Shown here in pieces: positions 46,465 through 58,400 of a DNA stretch of 64,000 nucleotides. The translations under genes were made by a program, and so were the position numbers. The DNA comes from Hippasteria phrygiana (lineage: Eukaryota; Echinodermata; Asteroidea; Valvatida; Goniasteridae), in NCBI GenBank assembly GCA_037893225.1, contig JAZGUH010000729.1, positions 64,501 to 128,500 on the forward strand, in the 5' to 3' direction. How positions within the stretch are numbered: the stretch's first letter is position 1; each line of letters begins with the position of its first letter. The notes under the pieces are model-generated. The model did no database searches. It saw only the letters and a list, made by a program, of their open reading frames with translations, and was not told where the DNA came from.

Positions 46465-49400
46465 GTAAATTATTATTTAGTACATAGATTTCTGAAAACT
46501 AAATATTTTCAAGTTAAAAAAATAAAACCAAATGAAGTGGTGCTAAACCAATTGAAATATTTAATTTTAAAATTTTGTTTATCATAATTTTTTTTAATGG
46601 AGTGTTGTATGTACACGTACCTGTGTGAGGTCGGACTAAATCAGCCGAGTTGCTATAAGCATACTTTAAGGAGCCAGTGTTGTAGTTGAGTACATTTCCA
46701 GAGTACGAGTACTTTTGCATGAGTATGAGTATGAGTACTTCACCCCCAGTACGAGTACATGGACATTTTTTCATGTGAGTACAAGTACGATAAAAAGTAC
46801 TTGAGTCCGGGTACAACAACACTGCAAGGAGCACAAGTATCTACATGAACATGTAAAATATGAAAAAAGTTACATGTAAGATCCCATGGCAAGAATTTAG
46901 ATGTCATCCATGTATAGTAGGAATGCCTGACGAATAGTCAATTGAGAGAAAACTTGGATTGGTTCCAACAAGTACAAATGTATAGTAAAGAAACTGTTGG
47001 TTTGATTTTAAGATAAAATGAAGTGGTGTCTTTTTTACCCCATAGGAGGAAGAACAAGACCCTTTGCTGGGAAGCTTCTCTCATCTCAAGGAAATCTTGA
47101 ACTCCATCTCCGGTAAGTCAGATTCTAGTCAAACTTTATACATTTGTCGTTATGGGTTGTATGGGAGTATGTGTTGTCTGTAATGTGTAATTTCAGGAAA
47201 AAATATCATTAGTGAGGAAAACGATTTAAACAAAATTATAAATTTGATTAGTAAATGTAAGAATTTGCTTTGAAAAATAATAAACCCCGTCTGCTGGATT
47301 ATAAATACATTTTTGATTTGTATAAATGTAATTTTATTACTAGGAATCCCTGCACAAACATCACTTTGGTTTAACCCTAACAATCCCCATCCAGCCAAAC
47401 TCCAACACCAGGTTTCGTTGGAATTTGACGGGTTAGGTACTGTGTACTTTTGATGTGGTGTTGGATTTTGTTGGATTTTTACGGGATGGGTACTGTAGCT
47501 GCACCGTAACAGCGTTGGGTTTTGACTGATTGGGGAAGGTTGGTTCGAGTAATGGCCATAGAGCTCTGGTGTTGGGATGTGTGTGTGGCTGTATGTTTTG
47601 TTTAACATGCACTGAACAATGGGGTACGAAGGTAGAACAAACAATGGAATCAACAGCTTGTATGGTGTCTTACATAATACTTCTAAGGAACACATACATT
47701 GAATAATGTTGCATAATAAGGGCTTGAATATTTTGCACATGAATCCAGTTGTTGGATTTTGACGGGATAGGTACTGTATGTCCCCATTGTTAATGCTGTG
47801 CATTTGGCCAAGTGTACCAACTCAATCAAAACCCAACAGCTAAGGGGATGTTGGAGTTTGACGGGTTGTGTACTGTTATGGCAAGTGGATTGTAAGAGTT
47901 TGACAGGTTTGGTATTGTTAACCAGCAACAGTCAAACATTGTGTTGGAATTTGACGGGTTGAGGAAGGTTTCTAGTAAAAATGCTTAGGGAGTTTGGGTA
48001 AATGAACAAGCACTCCTAAAACCTCAATTCCTTTGAGAGTATACATGGCCCATAGCCAACCATTCTGGCAGTGTTATTAGTGGTCATACCCACAAAATAT
48101 TCAACTCTACCTTCCCCCGCTACCTATCGGCTCCATGGCAAAGAAAAACAATTACAGCAAATAACCAGCATCCCTCTCCATGGTTCAAAAACATTTTTTT
48201 CCAGTATCTGTATGATGCTATTTTCTTTTTGACACCAGCAGGTCATATATATGTAGCTTCAGTGTTGCCCTTTAACCCCTTGCGTACGGATGACGGAATA
48301 TGGCGCAAAAAAAAACAGTGCCACCAGGCCGGATGACGCCATTGGCCGCTGTTTGTGCAGTTTCAATCCATTGTTGGATTATTGTGTATAGGTTACGCTT
48401 GACTGCACAAACACATTGTAGAGGTTCGCTTGGCTGCCAGAGCTGCCGCGGCACCCCGATGTCTCCCGTAAAATACCGTACTCAAGGGGTTAATGACCGT
48501 CCACATATGGCACAATAACATCATTGTATGTCAAGCATCTGTTAGACCTTGTAGTGTTCACTTTACATGGTTGAGTAAACACACTGAATGCTTGTCGATT
48601 TCTGTGCAGCAGGGGTAATATTTCTTACATGACAAAATTCAGGCATGTAACTTTTCCTTGGATCAGCTGATTTCCTCGTTTTTCACTTCACACTTATGCC
48701 ACTGAAAATTGACAAACACTGTACAAAGTCTTGTAAAGATTGGAATTTCCTCGTTTTTTTGTTAATTCCAAGTTGCATGCCTGCAATATTAAAAATACAG
48801 CTTTTTCTCCACTCGGTATTCTGTGCCGGCTTGCTTCTGTGCATATACATGTAATACATGCATGTAGTAGTCCTGGTTAGACACATATCATGCATGTATA
48901 ATTATGCAGTTTGAACGGAAACCCTGAATGGATGACATCATCATCACCAACACTCCCCAAGTACATCAATGCATATTGATCCTTATCAAGTTTTATTACA
49001 GTGGCTGAATGGGAAAGTCCCATCCAGCTTAGTTGGGGATTCTAGTAATTTTACACCTGATCTTATGGTTATTGAGGAAAATCTTGTAACGTATATGAAG
49101 AACTGGGGATGTATACATCATGTGTCTTTTATAATGATTGGAATTCTAAGAATTGTCTGTTTGATTGTATGCGTTTACATCCAGTCTCCAGGCCTCGAAA
49201 TAGTACTAGCCCGGCGTACAAATTCCAGCGAAAAATGCTCCGGGCTACCTAAACTTGGTTCCTTGGTTGCCCGGTGGGCTAGTGAACAATTCAGTAACCT
49301 ACCACGGAAATAGCTGGATTAGCAGTTTTTGCGAATTAAAATTTCTCATAAGATCATGCAGAACAACAACGGCCGATGCTCGACACAAAACTGTGCAGTG

Positions 49401-52400
49401 ACGGCGGAAATTAAACCACCATAACATGCAGATCGCTTTTATCCGATCCGTTCTTTGGGCAAACACGCTGGCGCAATCTTACCCCCAGTCAGTCTGCAGT
49501 TTCTTTCAATGGTTTTGCGCGATAAGGATAGTTTGGGAAACGAGGTTGCTGCAGTTTTGTGTGGAGATTAGTACGTGTAGTTCGGTACAGTCCCACGTGT
49601 GGGCGCAGACGTTCACACACCCCATACACTTTACGGTACATAGATACTGTAGCGCGGCTTCGGCGCACTACATACAGCACACTGTATTCCGTGTTTGTTA
49701 TACCGACATGAACTATATGCTCCAGGATGACACGGTCATGTTTGACGCACGCACGTACATTGTATGCTGCATCCTGTCTGTGCTGGTGATGCGTGTACAA
49801 TGAACAAATGTATGTATAAAATGGCGAAAGTACCGTCGAATTTCACCGTTCGAAAACGGCTGAAACATGCCATGGTTGAAACAGAAGGATCGGTCGAAGG
49901 AGATCATCCTTTATTGTGCTCTTTGCAGATCACAAGAAGCTAAAATTAAAGCTGTGCGGAATTTTTGTCTACTTTCGTTTCGTTTTTTTTTACTTGGCCT
50001 CATTGTGTACAAATCTGCAACTGGGAAATTATTTGTTTTTGAATCTAACATACCCTGTGCAAGAACGTTTTGTTTGTTTTTGCTAGTCATTTTTATCATA
50101 TTGCTAATCAAATAACAATATGATTAGCAAAATTTGTTAACCAATTTTTTTCCTTATTTCCATCACATTACTAATACCTGTTAAAATTTTGATCAAAATA
50201 ATGCTTTCGGTAATAATAAATAAAACTTGACAGTACATGCCATCAGCCTTTTATTTTCCAAAATATCAACTTCTTTATTGGTGAGCTGAACATATAGGGG
50301 TTTTCTTATTTGTTATATACGGGCTAGTAAAACTCTAAACGGGCTAGTAAAAGCTTCAGTTAACTAGCCCAGTGGGCTAGCCAGGAAAAAAAGTTAGCGC
50401 AAGGCCTGAGTCTCCCCGCTTAACCAGTTCGCGCCGTGATTATTTTTCCCCGAAAATTTCTATTTTCAAAAAAGGCAAAATATACATGTAGCAGCCAACT
50501 TCTAATATACAGCCAAACGCCACAAATACTGATTTGCAAGAGTCATTTCAACAGTATTTGTACAATTTTTTTGCCGAAACCTCATATATTTCAATACTCC
50601 GGGTGCGCCCACCGGAGCGTAAATTGTAAAACAAGCCGTGCACAGCGGCTAAGTTAAGTTCAACACACGGTCCGCCTCCATAGACTTCTCAGACTTTGTG
50701 TGTGTGTACAAAACAAATGAGGGATTAGCATGTTGAGACGTCACCCGGGGGTGAGTCGAGGCAAGCTTGACGTTTTGACCCGTCAGCCGTGCCCGTGTAT
50801 AAAAACAGCCAGATCGTGTTAACACGTCCTCCGACGCGAACTGGTTAAACGTACGGCGGTTTGTAGTGCTTGTGCGTGTAACGCCATGTACAAATTTAGA
50901 AAGTTTCATCAAAGAACGAGGGGTTTAATTGAATGTTTCAGTCAGTATGCTGTGGTATCGTTCCTACCTTACCTACACACTGATCTAAAGAGGGGTGGGT
51001 GTTCCTGGGATAATTTGTTTTGGCACAATTTTGTTCCTAAATGTTTTGCAAAAAGAAGTACCGTAATTTCCGGAATATAGGCCGCGCGGAGTATAAGCCG
51101 CAGCACGCAAAAATCAACAAATTAAGATTTAAAGTTGGCGTATTAGCCGCACCGGCGTATAAACCGCACCGCGGCGCTGACGAACGACCACAAAAGTCAT
51201 CGTGCTGCATAGCGCTCGTATGTAAAATGGTTTCACTATCGAAATCACAGCAATCCTAAAGTGTAAGCAGCGCAAGAACGAGATAGGCGGAAAGAAAAGG
51301 CGAGTTTGGGTTCAATATCGACGTCATCTTACCTGACTTCAATTTAAGTGTCTGGTTCCCGCTATGATATTCTTATTGAAAACGCAATTATCGAGAGTCG
51401 GCAAACAGACAAAGCAATCCCACTGGTAGTATACGAGTATCTGTGGACAGCGCCCTCATTCGACGCGCACGGAGCCAAATTATTTATACGGTTGATTTCC
51501 TCTTCAGTTAAAACTCTCTAAGGTGTGCATTATGCACTGAGTAAATAGATTTATTTTCCCAAAGTAGGTCACCCTTTGTCAGAAAAAGCAAAAAAGTCAC
51601 AGAATCTATCACTGCAACTAGTCAGAGTGTGTGGGAAACCTGAAAAGCCACAATTTTTTTCGCACATTGTATTTACCAGATGGCCATTGTTAGTTGTGTT
51701 TCCGATCACACTTGTGCACAATTATTTGTCATCCTGCCCTGAATATTATTGATTGTATTGTTGCAACAGGAAACAATGACGAAGAGATGACCTTGTTGTT
51801 ACACCTCCCTTGTTAATTAAAAAAAATAGTGGTTTTGGTTTCTCATTATTTTAAACACTTTCAAAAAAATACATGCTGATATGATTGAGATTAGAGAAGA
51901 ATGAAAAAAATGAGACATTAAATTGTTTTGAACCTGTTTCGCCCAAAAAATATCCTGAGACCTTTATAGATCTGCTTAAATAGTGAGGGTTTTGCATGTA
52001 CTTTTAATTGCAATGTACAAATTTGTATTTTTTGTTACATTGTGAGTTTTTAATGCACTAATAGGCTGGTTTGCATTTCTATTTCAAGACATGTCATTCT
52101 ACATGTGTACTGTGAAATATTCTTCCTCTCCCCTTGGGTGATTTCCCCCTGGAGTTTATTCTAATATCAGTTTCATCACAACCATCGTTTTATTTAAAGC
52201 AAACGCAAGGATTGTTAACCCTTTGCGTACGGATGACGCCATTGGCAGTTGTGCAGTTCACTTTCAATCCATTGTTGGATTATTGTTTATGGTACGCTTG
52301 ACTGCACAAACACATTGTAGCGGTTCGCTTGGCTGCCAGAACCGCCGCGACACCCTGACGTCTCCCGTAAAATACCGTGCCCAAGGGGTTAATGTCGACG

Positions 52401-55400
52401 CCGATTTCCATGGCACTGTAATTATTCACTAGAAGCAGTGCATTGTGTTTGTTGTGATGTCAAGTGCAGGTTTTGGGGTGTACATGTACCAATGACATGT
52501 TTAGCTAGCCCACGCCACTTGTACATTACAAAAAGGTAGAATACATTTAGGAATTTGAGAAATGGACCTCCAAATACATGTAGGTTAAATGTTACCATAT
52601 CAGATGACCTTCGATAAAAACACAAGGTTTAACAAATTGAAACGCTCTTGAAATTCATCATGTTAACCGAGGGACCAGTAGAAAAAAAAGGACACTGAAA
52701 GAATCTGAGCATACTAAAAAATATTTCACAATGCGTGGCATTTTTCGCTTGGAAGTTAAGGGTCGTCAACAAACGCATTATGCCTCTGAGGTCTACAGAA
52801 AGAAAGATCTCCCACCCACACATTGACAAGGTACTGACATTTGACTAATAACGATGCTGAACACTACAGAGTGCTGTGTGGGCTGAAATGCAGAGTTCGA
52901 CCCATGGGATTTACTATAAAGTTTAGCCAATTTGTTTGTCAAGATTGTATTTTTACCACCAGCTCTTCTTCCATCCTATACATAAAAGGAATTAAAATTG
53001 CATATTTTCACAGACATCAGATTCATACATGCATGTACATGTCTTGTATTTTACTTCTGGATTTTGTAATTTGATTTTGATATGAAAATACCCGACTAAG
53101 GATGGGACGTTGACACGTTCAAACGTTTAAAAAAATAAAAAATTCAAATCCGTTTAAATGGAACTCAAATTTTAGAAATGGGACCTTGTATTTACGCAAT
53201 CTACATTCCAGTTTTATTTACAAAGAATCTGAATCTTTGTAAATTTATTTAATTTACAAAAAAATACAAACGCCTTTAGTACAACAGTGTATACAATTGT
53301 TTGTGTTTGATGTTTTCAATACGCCGCTGGGACAAGATCAATGCTCGACGCGGACAGCACCTCTCCTACAATGTACGTCCTACACAAATACCGGGACTGG
53401 CGGCAGCCTTTTTGCAATTGTTGACTAAACGTTTAAATTTTTAAACGCTACAGGAAAGTTTTGCTAAACTTTTATCAAATTATATGTAAACTCCCATACT
53501 AAATACCCGACATTAGTGCTGGTTTCATTTCAAGACGGAAACCGTTTAAAAAAATTTCACCCTAATAAGTTGTTAAATTCTCAACAAAGGATGGAATCGG
53601 TGACAAGAATTATGTTAACCCCTTGAGTACGGTATTGTACCGGAGACGTCTAGGTGCCGCGGCGGCTCTGGCAGCCAAGCGAACCGTTACAATGTGTTTG
53701 TGCAGTCAAGCATAACCTATACACAATAATCAAACAATGGATTGAAACTGCACAAACAGCGGCCAATGGCGTCATGCGGCCTGGTGGCACTGTTTAATCC
53801 AACAATGGATTGAAACAGCACAAACGGCGGCCAATTGCGTCATCCGGCCTGGTGGCACTGTTTTTTTGCGCATATTTGCGTCATCCGTACGCAAGGGGTT
53901 AATTGTCCTACCATGGTATCCCCTTTGTAAGCTAGCCACACCCATCAGACAACCCTATGGGATTTTGTGCAGTACTTCTATTTGATTCAGATTTAGCACG
54001 TTCGACGTTGAATTATAACTAATGTGATTGGACAATATTTCACAAGGTGTATTCGCGCGATTCTACCGAGATACATCAATTTAAACAAGATTTTTGCTTT
54101 TCCTGACAATGCACATGATACAGTTCGGTGTTTTCAGATATCTTGCTACTAAAAACCCTTCCCAAATACAAATAAAGACATTCCTATCTAACTGGATTTG
54201 ACAAACATCTGAACTGATACAAGGGTCAACAAGGACTTTAAATAAACTGTAAAAATGTAGAATCATGCCAGTTCAATTTTTGAGCTTCACATCCGACAAT
54301 TCTCTCACCAACAAAGTAAAACAATCTGGAAAACAAACATCTCCAATGTCACTTTCAGTTTTTCTGAATAAATATTTAGACTCGACCACCTGGAAATTAT
54401 TTACATACACAGCCCTACGTAAACCAATCTCATGAATAAGTAATGAGATGATAATTAATGCACTGTGGATCAGATGTGTGTTCTGTGTAGTGTGCAGTAG
54501 AATACATCTTCTGTACTTTTTCAGTAATACATGTAAGATTTGTACTTGTACATCTTAGTCAAGTATGGTACATGTATCACTTGCTCCATATTGCTCCATA
54601 TCTGCTCCATATTGGTAGCTTGTGGGTAGTTTGAAAGCTATTTGCATTTATAAGTCATCTTTGTGAAAACATAAAAATACCAAATAATTTTCAGGAAACA
54701 TTCAATTACTTAGCTATTGTAATTGAATACTTGAGAGGTGCTTGAGCAATTACAAACAACTCAACGCTGCTCCTTTCCTTGCGGATTAGATTCCAAGACA
54801 CAAGATACGTGTATTTAATTGCTTCCATATGGAGCTCAAACTCGCTGTTCAAATGAGCATCTTATATCCGTGACGTACGCACACGGGGCATGCACATGTA
54901 CAATGTAGTGCATGTCAATGATGCAGCAAGCAATGGGTTCCTTCGATCACTGCTGTACACAGACACGAGTCTGCATGTATCCGAGCCAGAATCATGGCAC
55001 GTTGGCCAGGAGTCTTGATGTGTGCACGTACTAGGAATGTCAGAGGCCTGTACATATACAAATATTTCAAACTGGGAATCTAGCACGTTTTTTTGACATA
55101 AACAACCTACATGTATACATATATCAGGACAATGTACAAGACATGAGTCACAAATAGGCCCTAAGCAATAATTTAAATAATGTAAACTGCTTCTTTTTCT
55201 GACAATCTACAAATGATTTTCTAGCCAAAAGGTCACCCTTAATATCCCCCTCCCCACAAAAAAAAAGAAGGAAGGAAGAAAAATAGCAGAATTTTATGCC
55301 AAATTTGTTGGCTTGGATAATCATAAATTAAGGTACTCAAACTGACACATAATTTTATGTTGCAATCACATTTGCAAGGGTATGAGCTGTTGTATTTTCA

Positions 55401-58400
55401 AGGTGCTTGTAATAACTAGAAAAAACTCGCAGTAAAGCATCTTTAACCCTAAACCCCCTAGTATAATTTACTAGGAACCATAACCATCCTTGCAAATTCC
55501 AACACCATGGTAAACTGTACGCCAAACTCAGTGTAAAGGACTATCAGTTTGGGGGTCCAGTACCCATCCTAACAGATTCCAACCAAACATGCTGTTGGGT
55601 TTTGACGGGTTGAGTACTGTTAGGGTTAAAATTTGTCTAACATCAGTCAAGATTGGGGATTTTGATAGGCGTAACATTTTGCTCCAACTAGAATCAGGGT
55701 CACCACAGATGGGAGACAGAGAACCAGTCCAATCTGACCTTTTTTATTTAATTCGTCAAACAAATGAAAAAAACAACAAAAAAATACATTTTTAGCACTT
55801 TTCATGACAACAGTATCCAATTGCTCAAGTCTTGTTCAAAACATCCATTTTAAAATGCACAAATGGTATCCATGGCAACCCAGCTTCTCGAGTAGCTGTT
55901 TGACGGGATTAACCATCCAGTTATAGTCGCCAGGACATTAGGCGAACCATAAAGGAATATAACCATAATGAAAGCAGGTATAATTTGTCAAAGGAAGGTA
56001 ATTTGTCTTCATTTATGGATGATATTAATGACCGAGCTTGAATGCATCCGGATAATGTTCTGTATTGTGTGTCTCGTTAAAATTGACCATGAATGTAATT
56101 TTGATGTAGAACTGTGATTGAAGTCAGTGTTAAATTTGTGTTACAAGTTTGCAGTTTATTTTAAACATTTTATGCTTTGTTTTTGTTCTTTTTTTTCACA
56201 GATTTATTTGTGTATACATGTATGTACTTTAACATGCACGCAAGCATAGTCTTTGGTTTGATTTGTTTTATTAGAATTTATAATAACCGACTGTACATGT
56301 AATATTAATTATAAATGCACAGTCAAACTAAACAATAATTGCATACAGTTGCAAATAGTCGGCCCCTAATCCTCAAATTTTCTTGATTGCATGTACAATA
56401 TATCAATGCCATTAATACAAAAAATGTGAGAAACAAGCTATCCTGCTACTGTCCGTGTACAAGAAGGCATATTATCTTTGAGTATGTCATGAAAATTAAC
56501 TGGAAGTAAACAGCTATCGATGGGACAAAAGTTGATCTAATTATTGATTAATAGCAGATGCTGTAATCATGTTTACACACCTATGTTATTTGAGATGTAC
56601 ATGTTCATGCATATCTAGTAGCATGTGTCGCTTCGTGCTTTGGAGGCAAATTCATTTGCGTGTGCACTGTGTAGTGACTACACTAAATGAGTGCCAGTGT
56701 GTTACATGTATTTTTACATTTTAAGTTTACTAAAGGCTTGTACATTATACAGGCACACTTGTTTTGAGCTCGTCAATTTGTCCTGGGGTAGACAAGTGTC
56801 CGTTCATTGATTAGGCTACCCGGGATAAACAAGAAATCAATCAAATCAATAAAATAAATGAAACAAATTTATCGGGATACATTACTCAAGACATTGGGTA
56901 TTAAATGCACATTTCTAAAAATTCTTACAAGTACATTTACACATAAAAATGATACATGTACACTGTACATGATGTACATGTAGTCTCATGAATATTATGC
57001 TAAATGTGAGTCAATTTACATGTAAACCCAGCTGATATACAGGTACATGTATGATATCCTTGCCAAAGACCCTGGGGACATGTTTGCCATATGCTCGTGC
57101 ATTTGTAATTACTGCTCTTAGTCTAATGGCATGTACCCTCTTCACACTTGAGCTGCTCACAGAAAGACAGTTGTATGGGAGATGGACTAACCAAGAATAT
57201 GTGTATGGATAGCTTTCCATTGAGCAGATATGAAGTATTATTTCTTTCATTCCGAATATGAATTTTTTTTTTTATGTAGATATAACAGAGATTGAGCCCA
57301 ACGTTTTCTTGTGTCCGTTTCTTGACGTCATCCGATCTGAAGACACTACTGGGCCAATCACAGGCCTTGCTCTATCCTCCATCAATAAGTTCCTGTCCTA
57401 TGGAATGCTGGGTAAGAGGAAACCAGTCAAGATAGAAATACATTTTCAGCAGTTAATAAATATAGAATTGTAGATTTTCAGCAGATAAATTGTTATGAAA
57501 TGATTCCTTTTTTCTATCTTCTCGAAATATTTACCATACATTTTTGAAACAACGGATGTGGATGGCTGTTTTCTTAAGCGACCTTTGTATTTTGAAGCCA
57601 TTATTCCTATTCATCTAATATCAGTGAAACTTTCTATTTTTTGCCTGTTAACTTACCACACATCTAAACCTGTATCCACTTTTTGGTCTTTCAGCAAGTG
57701 TTCCATATTCATGTTACCTTTGTTCTCTTAGACACTTCTGTTGAGGGTGCCACCTCAGGCATTGAAAACATCGCCGACGCTGTCACCCACGCAAGGTTTG
57801 TTGGCACAGATCCAGGATCCGATGAGGTGGTGCTCATGAAGATTCTACAGGTAATTTGTCTGTCCTCTAAGAAACATCACAATTAGCTGTCTGCTGGTTG
57901 AATTGAAAAAAGGGCCTGTCTGGGCTAGACTTGTTTGCAAGTCCTTCCTGCTGCCTGATCCATGCAGGGTTTGCATACATTGGCAGTTTTGGTAATTCAG
58001 TTTTTATAAAATGTCCCGGATAATTTTGGAATATGTATGCTTGTTACTTGGTCATTTGTTTTTACTTATGTTTGCTGTGGAAGAATTTCATTGGAACCCT
58101 CTTGAGCAGAAGTTTATAGTGTAGAATCGTATCTTTATTGTGGAATAATGTAATGCCATTCCTAAACGACTGCTGGGTTGTTTTCATTATATTTCTTGTT
58201 TTGTGTTAAACTGTTCAGGTTCTGAGGACGTTACTCCTGACTCAAGTAGGAGCTCATCTTTCCAATGAGTCCGTCTGTGAGATCATGCAATCCTGCTTTA
58301 GAATCTGCTTTGAGATGAGACTCAGTGGTGAGTTCTAAGAACTGATGTTCAACATTTCTTTATCATTTTGAGTAACATTCCCGACAGTTTATTAAATTAA

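Larger units (their letters stand above)
47113..57279 (+). other. GBF1 intron 2, ~10.2 kb, rich in mobile elements
   Basis: The largest intron in the window, from GTAAGT to TTTATGTAG. It hosts a cluster of the TTTGACGGGTT family (47371-47965), three related TTAA-flanked MITEs (48276, 52219, 53619), a 1.22-kb non-autonomous element (49189), another TTAA MITE (50424), a fragment of a CCGTAATTTCCGG repeat (51060) and a TTAGGG-ended TTAA element (55447). TACATGTA words are frequent, especially at 56930-57040. Segments 51200-52200, 54000-55400 and 55700-57200 show no recognisable gene or element. Reading frames of 60-125 codons are scattered through it and none resembles a protein. Confidence 0.8.

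Noticed and set aside
49426..49803. 125-codon frame in GBF1 intron 2
   Set aside because: It lies inside a non-autonomous transposon, overlaps a minus-strand frame of similar length, and resembles no transposase or host protein.
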